Notes: generated by a model from the letters alone, not told the origin. 64,000 bases of DNA from JBFKQC01 sp041627895 (GCA_041627895.1 JBFKQC010000009.1:1-64000), one strand, 5' to 3'. Counted from the stretch's first letter, positions 40,481 through 49,383 are shown. Program-made: numbers and translations.

Positions 40481-41812
40481 GTGGGAACGCTCGATGACAT
40501 AGGCAAACTTCTGCGCCGCGGGGACGCGGCCAAGGCGCTGCGCCTCGCCCAGGGCGCCGCGCGGCGGCAGGGACGCGATCCGCAGATTCTCGACGCCCTG
40601 GCGCGCAGCTTTGCCGCTGCCGGCGATCCTCGCAAGGCGCTGGCGACCTATGACCGGGTCATCGCGCTGCTGCCGCGGCATCCCAAGCCATTGGCCGACA
40701 AGGCGCTGCTTTGCCAGCAATTGGGAGAGATGGAGACGGCCGAGGCGCTGCTCAGGAAGGCGCTGACGATCCTGCCGCTGAACGGCAGCCTGCTGCGGAT
40801 GCTCTCGGTCGGCACCAGGCTGGACCCGGGCGACAAGTCGGTCGAGCGCTTTCGCCGTGCCTGGGCGGACGGAACCCTGCCCGCGGCCGAGAAGATCCAG
40901 GCGGGATTCGCCCTGTTCCGGGCGCTCGGCCGCGAGGGTTTTGCCTATCTCGACGAGGCGAACCGCCTGCAACGCAAGGCGCATCCCTGGGCCATCGCAG
41001 ACCGCCGGCGCGAAGTCGCGGACCTGCAGGCCGCGCTGGCCACGACCCCCTGGCCCGCGGCGGGAGACGGCGCACCGGGGCGGCTGCCGGTCTTCGTTAC
41101 CGGCATGCCCCGGTCCGGCACCACGCTTGTCGAACAGATCCTGTCCTGTCATCCGAAGATCACCGCCACCGGCGAGACCGGGCTGACGCTGCGCGCCGCT
41201 TATTCCGTGCTGGTGGCGCAGAAGAAATTCCGCCCCGTCGCCGCGATTCCGGCCGGGGAACTGGCACTGATCGGGCGCCGCTATATCGAGGGGATCGACC
41301 ACTTCCACGCGCCCGGGCCGGGCTTTACCGACAAGTCGATCCAAAGCTACATGGTGATGGGCCTGTTCCGGCACGTGCTGCCGGAGCTTCGCACCGTCGT
41401 CGTGCGCCGCGATCCGCGCGATATCGGCTGGTCGATCTACCGCAACTATTTCGAGGGCGGCACGCATGGCTATTCCAACGACCTCGGCGACATCGCCGCC
41501 TATTACGCGACCGTGGAAGACATGATCGGCTTCTGGCGCGAACGGCAACCGGGCTGCTTTCTGGAAATCCGCTACGAGGACCTCGTGCGCGATCCCGAAC
41601 CGCAGGTACGCCGGATGCTGGATTTCTGCGGGCTTGACTGGGACCCGGCCTGCCTGGAGCCGGAAAGCAACGCCGGCATGGTGCGGACCTTGTCGATCGA
41701 ACAGGTGCGAGCGCCGATCTCGCCGAAATCCGTCGGCGGCTGGCGCGGCTATGCAGATGAACTCGCGCCGCTGACCGCGGCGCTGGGCGACCGGGTGGCG
41801 GAATGGGACTGA
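40481..41812 (+). CDS. TPR-containing sulfotransferase family protein
   Basis: A 443-aa cytoplasmic protein. Residues 1-120 are tetratricopeptide-like helices (DAAKALRLAQGAARRQGRD, DPRKALATYDRVIALLPRHP, ETAEALLRKALTILP). Residues from about 205 on form a sulfotransferase domain: the 5'-phosphosulfate loop GMPRSGTTLVEQIL (from 208) and the 3'-phosphate region VVVRRDPRDIGWSIYR. It would transfer sulfate from PAPS to an unknown acceptor. Start is GTG at 40481. It overlaps the next gene by 10 bp. Confidence 0.9.
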   Translation: MGTLDDIGKLLRRGDAAKALRLAQGAARRQGRDPQILDALARSFAAAGDPRKALATYDRVIALLPRHPKPLADKALLCQQLGEMETAEALLRKALTILPLNGSLLRMLSVGTRLDPGDKSVERFRRAWADGTLPAAEKIQAGFALFRALGREGFAYLDEANRLQRKAHPWAIADRRREVADLQAALATTPWPAAGDGAPGRLPVFVTGMPRSGTTLVEQILSCHPKITATGETGLTLRAAYSVLVAQKKFRPVAAIPAGELALIGRRYIEGIDHFHAPGPGFTDKSIQSYMVMGLFRHVLPELRTVVVRRDPRDIGWSIYRNYFEGGTHGYSNDLGDIAAYYATVEDMIGFWRERQPGCFLEIRYEDLVRDPEPQVRRMLDFCGLDWDPACLEPESNAGMVRTLSIEQVRAPISPKSVGGWRGYADELAPLTAALGDRVAEWD

Positions 41813-42456
41813 GCGAGATCAGGCAACGGATCGCCGGGGCGTGCAAGGCGGCCGGGCGCAACCCCGATGGCGTGCAACTGATCGCCGTTTCCAAGGTGCA
41901 GCCGCTGGAGCGCATCCGCGCGGTGCTGGACGAAGGCCACCGCCTGTTCGGCGAGAACAAGGTGCAAGAGGCGGCCGGAAAATGGCCTGCCTTCCGCGAA
42001 GACTACGACGGGATAAGGCTGCACCTGATCGGGCCCTTGCAGACCAACAAGGCGCGCCAGGCGATGCAGCTTTTCGACGTGATCGAAACGGTTGACCGCC
42101 CGAAGCTGGCGCGCACGCTGGCGCGGCTGCAGGGCGAACTGGGCCATTGCCCGCCGCTTTTCGTGCAGGTCAACACCGGCGAGGAACCGCAGAAGGCGGG
42201 CGTCATGCCCGCCGAGGCCGACGCGCTGATCGCCGAGTGCCGGGCGCTGGGTCTGCCGCTGGTGGGATGCATGTGCATCCCGCCGCTGGACGAGGAACCG
42301 AGCCTGCATTTCGCGCTGCTGAAGAAGATCGCCGACCGCAACGGTCTGGCCGAGCTGTCGATGGGGATGAGCGACGATTTCGAGACCGCCATCGCCCAGG
42401 GCGCAACCTCGGTCCGTGTCGGCTCTGCCATCTTCGGCGAACGCGTCTACGACTGA
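41803..42456 (+). CDS. Pyridoxal phosphate homeostasis protein (YggS/PROSC family)
   Basis: A 217-aa TIM-barrel PLP-binding protein that buffers free PLP. Family marks are LIAVSKVQPLERI with the PLP lysine, FGENKVQEAAGKW, LHLIGPLQTNKARQ, VQVNTGEEPQKAGV and the C-terminal SMGMSDDFETAIAQGATSVR with GSAIFG. Length is typical. Its start lies inside the last codons of the sulfotransferase gene; the two share a transcript but no obvious pathway. Confidence 0.95.
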   Translation: MGLSEIRQRIAGACKAAGRNPDGVQLIAVSKVQPLERIRAVLDEGHRLFGENKVQEAAGKWPAFREDYDGIRLHLIGPLQTNKARQAMQLFDVIETVDRPKLARTLARLQGELGHCPPLFVQVNTGEEPQKAGVMPAEADALIAECRALGLPLVGCMCIPPLDEEPSLHFALLKKIADRNGLAELSMGMSDDFETAIAQGATSVRVGSAIFGERVYD

Positions 42457-42459
42457 GCG

Positions 42460-42954
42460 TCACGGCACGATCAGGCGGGTCCCGGGCCGAATGCGCGCCG
42501 CGATCCAGCGCAGGTGATCGCGCGCTAGCGCGACGCAGCCCGCGGTCGGGTGGCCCGGCTTGCGCCATTGGTGGACGAAGATCGCCGACCCGGCGCCGCG
42601 CACCGCGCGCGGCCAGTTCCAGTCGGTCAACAGCACCAGATCGTACAGCGGATCGGCCCGCCCCAGCCGCTCGTGGCTGTGCGGATAGGGCGCGCGGACC
42701 ATATGGTTGTAATCCTCCCGCCCCGGATCGTCGGACCAGAGATCGCCGGGCCGGACAGGCATCGCCCAGTCGCAGGGCCGCGCCATGCGGTCGGGGCGAT
42801 AGAGACAGCCGACGATCCGGTGCACGCCGCGTGGTGTCGCGCCGTCGCCCTCGCGCTTGTCCGCCGTGATCCCGCCGCGTCCGGCGGCAGAGGGAAAGGT
42901 CCGCCCGAGGAACCGCAGGCCCCGCGGCGTCAGAACCAGATCGGCGGGATCCAT
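42460..42954 (-). CDS. L,D-transpeptidase (YkuD-type) family protein
   Basis: A 164-aa protein with the L,D-transpeptidase catalytic motif HQWRKPGHPTAGC (H128, G139, C140), in which the cysteine attacks tetrapeptide stems of peptidoglycan. There is no signal peptide, which is unusual for an enzyme acting in the periplasm but common in this short subfamily. The RIVGCLYRPDRM block is also typical. It follows the hypothetical gene at 42969 by 14 bp and is convergent with the PLP homeostasis gene with 3 bp between stops. Confidence 0.88.
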   Translation of the reverse strand: MDPADLVLTPRGLRFLGRTFPSAAGRGGITADKREGDGATPRGVHRIVGCLYRPDRMARPCDWAMPVRPGDLWSDDPGREDYNHMVRAPYPHSHERLGRADPLYDLVLLTDWNWPRAVRGAGSAIFVHQWRKPGHPTAGCVALARDHLRWIAARIRPGTRLIVP

Positions 42955-42968
42955 GGTCGCCCTACGTC

Positions 42969-43703
42969 TCAGCTCAACTCCGGCATCGCCGCATCGAGGG
43001 CGGTCTGCCACATCGCATCCAGCCGGTCGACCTTTGCCGGATCGAACCGGGCCTCTTCCGCCCAGTATCGCCCCGACGGGACCATGTAGCCAAGCCGCCT
43101 TTCCATCCGCCGCGGCGGCGCCAGGTGCGCCGGGTCCACGCGGTGCGGCGCGATGCATGTCAACTCGTCGCGCCGCGCCCGCGGAAAGACCAGCCGGCTT
43201 TCGCCCGGCGAGAGGTTCACGCAGGCACAGCCAAGCTCTGCCGCGATCAGCATCAGACGCGCCGACTTCGCCTCGAGCGAACGCAGCGAGATGTCGGCGC
43301 GCAACGGGTCCGGCGCGCCCCTGCCGTAGAAATGCGTCCGGCCGGTCGCGGCATAGACCATGTCGCAGCCAAGGAATGCCATCACCCGCGGGCGCAGCGC
43401 CGACAGCGCCCAGTAGCCCGCCGTGAACGCCATGGTGCCGCCGGCATAGACGAATCCGCCAAAGCCGTTCTGCCGCGGCACGTAATCCGCCGAAGTGACG
43501 ACGCGCTGCCTGCGGCCCACCCTTGGCGGGCGGTTCCCGGGCGGAAAGTCGTCGGGATGAATCAGGAAATCCCAGTCGGGACGCACGCGCCAGGCATTGT
43601 TGATCGCCACGATCCGCGTGAACGGCCCGCGCGGCCAGTTCCGGCAATCGACGACGCTTGGCCCACTGCCGAGGATCAGGACGATCGGCAACTCGCACTC
43701 CAT
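42969..43703 (-). CDS. Conserved hypothetical protein, Rossmann-like, 244 aa
   Basis: A soluble 244-aa protein. The N-terminus VLILGSGPSVVDCRNW followed by IVAINNAWRV and a DFLIHPDDFP segment resembles the start of DUF115/MptE-like and some glycan-modifying proteins, which use a nucleotide-binding Rossmann fold. Further blocks are VMAFLGCDMVYAA and GRTHFYGRGAPDPLR. I cannot assign a reaction. Its operon partner is an L,D-transpeptidase, which hints at an envelope role but no more. Confidence 0.75.
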   Translation of the reverse strand: MECELPIVLILGSGPSVVDCRNWPRGPFTRIVAINNAWRVRPDWDFLIHPDDFPPGNRPPRVGRRQRVVTSADYVPRQNGFGGFVYAGGTMAFTAGYWALSALRPRVMAFLGCDMVYAATGRTHFYGRGAPDPLRADISLRSLEAKSARLMLIAAELGCACVNLSPGESRLVFPRARRDELTCIAPHRVDPAHLAPPRRMERRLGYMVPSGRYWAEEARFDPAKVDRLDAMWQTALDAAMPELS

Positions 43704-43759
43704 GCGAGCCGGATACTCTATCTGAAGTTGATTTACCAGAGGTTGTGGCGCACAACCCC

Positions 43760-44839
43760 TCAGAGAATATGACCGGACTTCTTGGCCTTGGTGTCCAGAT
43801 ACTTGGCGTTCAGCGGGTTAAGCCCGACCTTCAGCGGAACCCGCTCGGCCACGGCGACGCCGCAATGCTCCATCATCGCCACCTTGGCGGGGTTGTTGGT
43901 CAGAAGCCGCACCGAGGCAAAGCCCATCCGCTTCAGGATATCCGCGCCGATCCGGAAATCGCGCTCGTCGTCCTCGAACCCAAGGCGGTGGTTCGCCTCG
44001 ACCGTGTCGAATCCCTGGTCCTGCAGGCTGTAGGCACGCATCTTGTTGGCCAGCCCGATGCCGCGGCCTTCCTGGTTGAGATACAGCAGCACCCCCGCCC
44101 CCTCGCGGCCCATGTGATCCAGCGCGGCGCGCAACTGCGGGCCGCAGTCGCATTTCAGGCTGCCCAGCAGGTCGCCGGTGAAACAGGCCGAATGCAGCCG
44201 CGCGAGAACCGGCGCGTCGCGCGGCGGGCGGCCGATCTCGACCGCGTAGTGTTCTTCCGCGCCGTCCTCGGGGCGGAAGACGTGCAGCCGCCCGGCCTCG
44301 CTGACCTGCATCGGCACCCGCGCGCTGATCACCTCGTGCTGCGGGCTGAGCGCGTCCAGCGCCGCCTCGGCCGCAACGATGTCGACCTCGGTCAGCCCGG
44401 CAAGATCCGCGCGGTCCGGCGCATCGACCAGCACCGCCGCCGGCAGCAGCCGCGCCGACTTGGCCAGCCGGATCGCGGCGCGGTGCAGCGCCGGGTCGCC
44501 GTCGCGCAGGCTGCGGTGCGGCCCCATCAGCGGCGACATCAGGTCGTCCGACGGGTCGGCCATTTGCGTCACCCAGTCGACGCCGGCCTCGCCGGGCACC
44601 ACGATCCGCGCCAGATCGCCGTCATAGGCGCGCGCCTTCAGCGTCTCGGCCCGGCGCGCGGTGATCGCCAGCACCGGCGGCGCAAGCGCGCGCAGCGCGG
44701 CGAAGCGGTCCGCGCCCAGCGTCTCGGCCGCGACCGCCACCGCGCGCGATAGCCCGGCGCGCAGCACCACCGGCACGCCCATGCGCAGATCGGCGCGGGC
44801 GCGGGCCAGGGTTTCGACGATGTTCGGGCCGAGCTTCAT
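43760..44839 (-). CDS. ribA: GTP cyclohydrolase II with RibB-like N-terminal region
   Basis: A 359-aa protein. Residues about 165-350 are GTP cyclohydrolase II: the zinc cysteines C219, C230 and C232 in CFTGDLLGSLKCDCG, then YLNQEGRGIGLANKM and ANHRLGFEDDERDF with the catalytic region, and LLTNNPAKV. This enzyme starts riboflavin synthesis from GTP. Residues 1-160 show only weak DHBP-synthase-like spacing and lack its acidic catalytic motifs, so the second activity is probably absent. ATG at 44839 has GGGGGAGG just upstream. Divergent from cenR. Confidence 0.93.
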   Translation of the reverse strand: MKLGPNIVETLARARADLRMGVPVVLRAGLSRAVAVAAETLGADRFAALRALAPPVLAITARRAETLKARAYDGDLARIVVPGEAGVDWVTQMADPSDDLMSPLMGPHRSLRDGDPALHRAAIRLAKSARLLPAAVLVDAPDRADLAGLTEVDIVAAEAALDALSPQHEVISARVPMQVSEAGRLHVFRPEDGAEEHYAVEIGRPPRDAPVLARLHSACFTGDLLGSLKCDCGPQLRAALDHMGREGAGVLLYLNQEGRGIGLANKMRAYSLQDQGFDTVEANHRLGFEDDERDFRIGADILKRMGFASVRLLTNNPAKVAMMEHCGVAVAERVPLKVGLNPLNAKYLDTKAKKSGHIL

Positions 44840-44988
44840 CCTCCCCCGCGGGAAACCTGTCACGTCCAGACCGGGATATGAAACATTTCCACAATAGTCG
44901 ACACGAGCGCGTGAAATCCTTGCAGCAAATCTTGCCGCGGAGGCAAGCCGCCGCCAATTCTCCTGCCAGCACAGCACGGAGGCACCCA

Positions 44989-45675
44989 ATGTCGAACCTG
45001 AAGAAAATCCTGCTGGTCGACGACGACGAAGACCTGCGCGAGGCACTCAGCGAACAGCTGGTGATGACCGAGGATTTCGACGTGTTCGAGGCCGGCAACG
45101 GCCACGAGGCGATGGTGAAGGTCAAGGAGGGGCTCTACGATCTGGTGATCCTCGACGTGGGCCTGCCCGATACTGACGGGCGCGAGTTGTGCCGGCTGAT
45201 GCGCAAACAGGGCGTCAAGTGCCCGGTGCTGATGCTGACCGGCCATGACAGCGACAGCGACACGATTCTCGGCCTCGACGCCGGCGCCAACGATTACGTG
45301 ACCAAGCCCTTCAAGTTCCCGGTGCTGCTGGCCCGAATCCGCGCCCAGCTGCGCCAGCACGAACAGTCCGAGGATGCCGTGTTCCAGCTTGGCCCCTACA
45401 CGTTCAAGCCGGCGATGAAGATGCTGATCACCGACGAGGAAAAGAAGATCCGGCTGACCGAGAAGGAAACCAACATTCTGAAGTTCCTCTACCGCGCGTC
45501 CGAGGGCGTGGTGGCCCGCGACGTCCTGCTGCACGAGGTCTGGGGCTACAACGCGGGTGTCACAACGCACACACTCGAGACACATATTTACCGCCTGAGG
45601 CAAAAAATCGAACCGGATCCGTCCAATGCCAGGTTATTGGTAACAGAGAGCGGCGGATATCGACTCGTCGCCTGA
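44989..45675 (+). CDS. cenR: OmpR-family response regulator, CenR-like
   Basis: A 228-aa response regulator. The receiver domain (1-120) has DDDED near residue 11, phosphoacceptor D56 in VILDVGLPDTDGRE and K106 in YVTKPFKF. The C-terminal winged helix (from about 130) has EKETNILKFLYRA and TTHTLETHIYRLRQKIE. As I recall, the pattern RIRAQLRQHEQSEDAVFQLGPYTFK, seen here in part, matches CenR, an essential cell-envelope regulator in Caulobacter and Rhodobacter. A GGAGG site precedes the ATG. No partner kinase (CenK) gene is adjacent. It is followed by a strong terminator and a possible sRNA. Confidence 0.88.
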   Translation: MSNLKKILLVDDDEDLREALSEQLVMTEDFDVFEAGNGHEAMVKVKEGLYDLVILDVGLPDTDGRELCRLMRKQGVKCPVLMLTGHDSDSDTILGLDAGANDYVTKPFKFPVLLARIRAQLRQHEQSEDAVFQLGPYTFKPAMKMLITDEEKKIRLTEKETNILKFLYRASEGVVARDVLLHEVWGYNAGVTTHTLETHIYRLRQKIEPDPSNARLLVTESGGYRLVA

Positions 45676-45739
45676 GGAATTCGGGCCGGCCTGATCCAGA
45701 TCAAAGCGGCATCAGGGTGTCAGGTTAGGCTCAAAAATG

Positions 45740-45819
45740 GAACCCGTGTCCACGTCCGGGCAATGACGTGGAACCTCCCTGTTGGACTGGCCCCGGCTGC
45801 GCGCCGGGGCCTCTTTTTT
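45740..45819 (+). ncRNA. Candidate small RNA or cenR 3'-UTR element
   Basis: Between cenR and its terminator the plus strand holds two consecutive hairpins. The first is TCCACGTC (45749-45756) with GACGTGGA (45765-45772) and an 8-base loop. Next comes an unpaired CCTCCC (45774-45779), which is anti-Shine-Dalgarno in character, then the terminator stem. Hairpin, C-rich linker and Rho-independent end is the usual architecture of trans-acting sRNAs in this group. It could be transcribed alone or released from the cenR mRNA. Confidence 0.45.
45789..45819 (+). terminator. Intrinsic terminator after cenR
   Basis: GGCCCCGG (45789-45796) pairs with CCGGGGCC (45804-45811) across a 7-base loop, followed by TCTTTTTTC. 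A strong Rho-independent terminator on the plus strand. It ends exactly at the stop codon of the convergent AANH-type gene. Confidence 0.93.
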
Positions 45820-47312
45820 CAGGCCGCGCGGTCTTCGGCGCGCCGTTTCAGCCGGTCGGCGATGTAGTCGGTGCGCCAGATGTCGCGCGCATTGGCATAG
45901 ACGATGTCGTTCACCGTGCGCCGTTTCTTGCGGATCATCGGCGGGATCGTCGCAGTCAGGTGGATCAGGTGCCGGTCGTTGAACGGATTGATCAGGAAAT
46001 GCCTGAGATCGCGAATGTAGACCGCGCTGTTGGTGTGCGGCAGCCAAAGCTCGGTGTGCAAGAGATCGTAGAGGCGCGGCACCGCGCGTTCGGGCAGACC
46101 GGCCTTCCAGGTCTCGAGGCAATCGGCCCAGTGGTCGTAGCGCGCGGATGCCTCCGGCAACACATCCAGCTTTTCCAGCGCGAAGGCGGTATTGTGCGGA
46201 TCGTCGTAGACCGAGCGGTGCCAGCGCAGCGCGCGCGTCATCTCGGCCACGTTGCCGCGCAGGATCAGCATGTCCTCTGGCAGCAGCGCCATCGCCCGGA
46301 TGCTGCCCTTCTCGGCGCTTTCCGGCTCGAACCCGCCGCGCAGGCGGCGCTGTGCCATGTGCGCGCGGAACCGGGGCTTGGTGAACGCCTCGCGAAAGGG
46401 CGGTGCGGCGCGCGAAATCACTGTAAGCGGCAGGCATAGCGTCTGCGCCAGCTCGCGCGCGATCTCGGTGTCGACCGAGTTGGCCCAGTTGGTGTGGTAG
46501 ACGAAGAACTGCCCGATCCGGTCCAGCGACCCGCACCCGGCCGCCAGCAGCAGCCGGCTGTCGGTGCCGCCGGTGACCGGCAGCGCGGTGGGAAACCGGC
46601 CGGCCAGCGCCGCGACGTTGCGCCCCAGCTTCTCGCCGATTTCGACCGCAAGCTCGCGATGCGGGCGGCCATCCAGGCCGAACGAGGTTTCGTCGGCCGG
46701 CCAGTGGCGATGCTGCGAGAAATCGGCGAGGTCGAGATAGTGGTTCGATATCGCCCGGCGCACCTCGGCATCCGCGGTATGCCCGAAGAGATAGCGCGCG
46801 CGCCCCGCCGCGACGTCGTCGGCGGGCACTTCGGGGTTGTCGATCACCTCGCGGTCGATCGCCAGCGCCGTCGAGGCGCCGATCCGTTTCGCGCCTGCGT
46901 GCCAGACCGGCCCCAGGCCGCAGACCGGGTCGGGATAGATCCGCTCGGTCCTGCCCAGGCAGACCAGCGCGACATAGCGCCCGGCCAGCCCGGCGATGAA
47001 GGCCTCGACCTCGGTCACGCGCTTCGGCGAGCGGGCGTTGACCGCCAGTTTCACCCGGCCTTCCAGCACCATGCCCTCGGGCGTCACCGCGATGCCCAGG
47101 ACCAGCGCCGCGGGTTTGCCGTCCGACAGCACCAGTTCCGCCAGCGGCAGCCGCGGGCAGTGGCTGATCCGCCAGTTGCCGATCGCGCGGCTCTTCCACC
47201 GCCAGCTTCGCGGCACCGTCTCGGCAGCCGGGGCGATCAGGTATTGGTTGCGAAATACCTCGGGAAATGCCCAGCCATGCCGCCGGCATTCCGCCTCTGC
47301 GAGTGTCGTCAC
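45819..47312 (-). CDS. Asparagine synthase-like (AANH superfamily) protein without glutaminase domain
   Basis: A 497-aa protein whose centre holds a pyrophosphatase loop PVTGGTDSRLLLAAG (from 245), a variant of the SGGxDS motif of asparagine and beta-lactam synthetases that activate a carboxylate as an acyl-adenylate. The C-terminal part continues the synthetase fold (NWANSVDTEIARELAQTL, LHTELWLPHTNSAV, INPFNDRHLI). The N-terminus does not begin with the catalytic Cys2 of glutamine amidotransferases, and no glutaminase domain is evident. Product unknown. Start at 47312 is the first plausible ATG. Confidence 0.8.
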   Translation of the reverse strand: MTTLAEAECRRHGWAFPEVFRNQYLIAPAAETVPRSWRWKSRAIGNWRISHCPRLPLAELVLSDGKPAALVLGIAVTPEGMVLEGRVKLAVNARSPKRVTEVEAFIAGLAGRYVALVCLGRTERIYPDPVCGLGPVWHAGAKRIGASTALAIDREVIDNPEVPADDVAAGRARYLFGHTADAEVRRAISNHYLDLADFSQHRHWPADETSFGLDGRPHRELAVEIGEKLGRNVAALAGRFPTALPVTGGTDSRLLLAAGCGSLDRIGQFFVYHTNWANSVDTEIARELAQTLCLPLTVISRAAPPFREAFTKPRFRAHMAQRRLRGGFEPESAEKGSIRAMALLPEDMLILRGNVAEMTRALRWHRSVYDDPHNTAFALEKLDVLPEASARYDHWADCLETWKAGLPERAVPRLYDLLHTELWLPHTNSAVYIRDLRHFLINPFNDRHLIHLTATIPPMIRKKRRTVNDIVYANARDIWRTDYIADRLKRRAEDRAA

Positions 47313-47486
47313 TTTACCTGCCTCGTGTTTTTCCCTTGAGTGTAAGGCGGTTACGCCCGCGCTGTCAAAGAGCCGCCGGAACGCCGCGCGGCGTGTGGTG
47401 CAGCGGCGTCACGCCGGACGCATTGCGGTTGAGGCCCGGGCGGGGCGGCGATATGGTCCGCGCGCCGCCCGGAACGGAGCCCGCGC

Positions 47487-48275
47487 ATGCCCTTCACGCT
47501 TGCCACCTGGAACATCAACTCGGTCCGCCTGCGCGAGCCGATCGTGCTGAAGCTGCTGGCCGAAGAGGCGCCCGACATCCTGTGCCTGCAAGAGTGCAAG
47601 TCGCCGGTCGAAAAGATCCCCGTCGAGGGCTTTCGCGCGCTCGGCTACACCCACATGGTCGCGCGCGGGCAGAAGGGCTATAACGGCGTGGCCGTGCTGT
47701 CGAAGCGGCCGATCGAGGATCTCGGCGACCGCGATTTCGCCGGGCTGAACCACGCCCGCCACGTCGCGGTGCGGCTGGAAAACGGCGTCGTGCTGCACAA
47801 CTTCTACATCCCCGCGGGCGGCGACGTGCCGGACCGGGAAGCAAACGAGAAGTTCGGGCAAAAACTTGATTACATTACCGAAATGCGTGACCACTGGCGT
47901 GCCGAAAGGCCCAAGAGGACGATCATCACGGGCGATTTCAACATCGCGCCCCGCGAAGACGACGTCTGGTCGCACAAGCAGCTTTTGAAGGTCGTCAGCC
48001 ACACCCCGATCGAGGTCGAGCACCTGGCCGAGATGCAGGATGCCGGCGCCTGGGTCGACATCACCCGGCAGGACATCGCCGAGGGCAAGCTGTACAGCTG
48101 GTGGTCCTATCGCGCGCCGGACTGGGACAAGGCCGACAAGGGCCGCAGGCTGGACCATATCTGGGCCACGCCGGACATCGCCAATGCGGGCCATTCCAGC
48201 CGCGTCCTGCGCGCCGCCCGCGGCTGGGAGAAACCGTCGGATCACGCCCCGGTTTTCGCCACCTTCGACCTCTGA
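47487..48275 (+). CDS. xthA: Exodeoxyribonuclease III
   Basis: A 262-aa AP endonuclease/3'-5' exonuclease of the exonuclease III family. It shows ATWNINSVRLRE, the metal-binding glutamate in LCLQECKSP, the ITGDFNIAPREDDVW block with catalytic Asp and Asn, and the C-terminal RRLDHIWATP and SDHAPVFA motifs with the catalytic His. Length is normal. It acts in base-excision repair of oxidised DNA. The gene stands alone. Confidence 0.96.
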   Translation: MPFTLATWNINSVRLREPIVLKLLAEEAPDILCLQECKSPVEKIPVEGFRALGYTHMVARGQKGYNGVAVLSKRPIEDLGDRDFAGLNHARHVAVRLENGVVLHNFYIPAGGDVPDREANEKFGQKLDYITEMRDHWRAERPKRTIITGDFNIAPREDDVWSHKQLLKVVSHTPIEVEHLAEMQDAGAWVDITRQDIAEGKLYSWWSYRAPDWDKADKGRRLDHIWATPDIANAGHSSRVLRAARGWEKPSDHAPVFATFDL

Positions 48276-48281
48276 AATGGC

Positions 48282-48317
48282 ACGTCGGTATCACGTATGT
48301 ATTACGTCGGTATCGCG
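48282..48317 (+). repeat. Short direct repeat after xthA
   Basis: ACGTCGGTATC occurs at 48282-48292 and again at 48304-48314, a 22-bp period, and GCGTCGGTG follows as a third weak unit. It lies just after the xthA stop. The rest of the 199-bp gap before the thioredoxin gene shows nothing else. Confidence 0.55.
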
Positions 48318-48474
48318 TCGGTGCCGCAGCGCGGCATTGCGGGAACGAAATGCCCGGACCCGCGCCTTGCGGCGCAGAACCGCACACCGCGCGGACAGGT
48401 GAAACCGGACGCACCCTTGCAACCATGGCCCCGCTGCTCCATCTAGCGGGGGACGTTTTCCGAGGAGCCTTGCG

Positions 48475-49383
48475 ATGCTGGAGCTTGGACAGAAACCCGC
48501 CGCCGCCCCCGACGCCGGCGTGATCAAGGACACGACCGAAGCGACGTTCATGGCCGACGTCGTCGACGCCTCGAAAGAGGTGCCGGTGATCGTCGACTTC
48601 TGGGCGCCCTGGTGCGGGCCGTGCAAGACGCTGGGGCCGATGCTGGAAGAGGCGGTGACCAAGGCCAACGGCAAGGTGCGCATGGTCAAGGTCAACGTCG
48701 ACGAGAACCAGATGATCGCGGGACAGCTTCGGATCCAGTCGATCCCGACGGTCTATGCGTTCTGGCAGGGCCAGCCGGTGGACGGGTTCCAGGGCGCGGT
48801 GCCGGGCAGCGAGATCAAGGCCTTCGTCGACAGGGTCGGCGCGCTGGCCGGCGACGGCGGACTGGGCGAGGCCATCGAGGCCGCCGAGGAGATGCTGACC
48901 GAGGGCGACGCGGTGGGCGCGGCGCAGACCTTTGCCGCGATCCTCGGCGAAGAGCCCGAGAATGCCGCGGCCTATGGCGGGCTGGTGCGCGCGCATATCG
49001 CGGCGGGCGATCTGGACCAGGCCGAGGCGATTCTGAACGGCGCCCCCATCGCGATCGCCAAGGCGGCGGAACTGGATGCGGCCCATGCCCAGCTCGATCT
49101 GGCACGCCAGGCCGCGGGCGCCGGCCCGGTGGCGGACCTGCGCGCCGCGGTCGAGGCCGACCAGGGCAACCACCAGGCGCGGTTCGACCTGGCGCAGGCG
49201 CTGCATGCCAAGGGCGACGTGCAGGGCGCGGTCGACGAATTGCTGGAGCTTTTCCGCCGCGACCGCGAGTGGAACGACGGCGCTGCGAAGACGCAGCTGT
49301 TCACGATTTTCGACGCGCTGAAGCCGCAGGACCCGATCGCGCTGCACGGGCGCCGGAAACTCTCGTCGATGATATTTGCCTGA
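48475..49383 (+). CDS. Thioredoxin-TPR co-chaperone (YbbN/CnoX type)
   Basis: A 302-aa protein. The N-terminal thioredoxin domain has an intact WCGPC site (C47, C50), while some YbbN proteins have lost it. Residues from about 135 on form TPR-like helices (GLGEAIEAAEEMLTEGDAVG, NAAAYGGLVRAHIAAGDLDQ, NHQARFDLAQALHAKGDVQG). CnoX/YbbN hands protected clients to GroEL or DnaK during oxidative stress. ATG at 48475 has an AGGAG site. It is followed after 27 bp by the Lon-like gene in the same direction. Confidence 0.92.
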   Translation: MLELGQKPAAAPDAGVIKDTTEATFMADVVDASKEVPVIVDFWAPWCGPCKTLGPMLEEAVTKANGKVRMVKVNVDENQMIAGQLRIQSIPTVYAFWQGQPVDGFQGAVPGSEIKAFVDRVGALAGDGGLGEAIEAAEEMLTEGDAVGAAQTFAAILGEEPENAAAYGGLVRAHIAAGDLDQAEAILNGAPIAIAKAAELDAAHAQLDLARQAAGAGPVADLRAAVEADQGNHQARFDLAQALHAKGDVQGAVDELLELFRRDREWNDGAAKTQLFTIFDALKPQDPIALHGRRKLSSMIFA

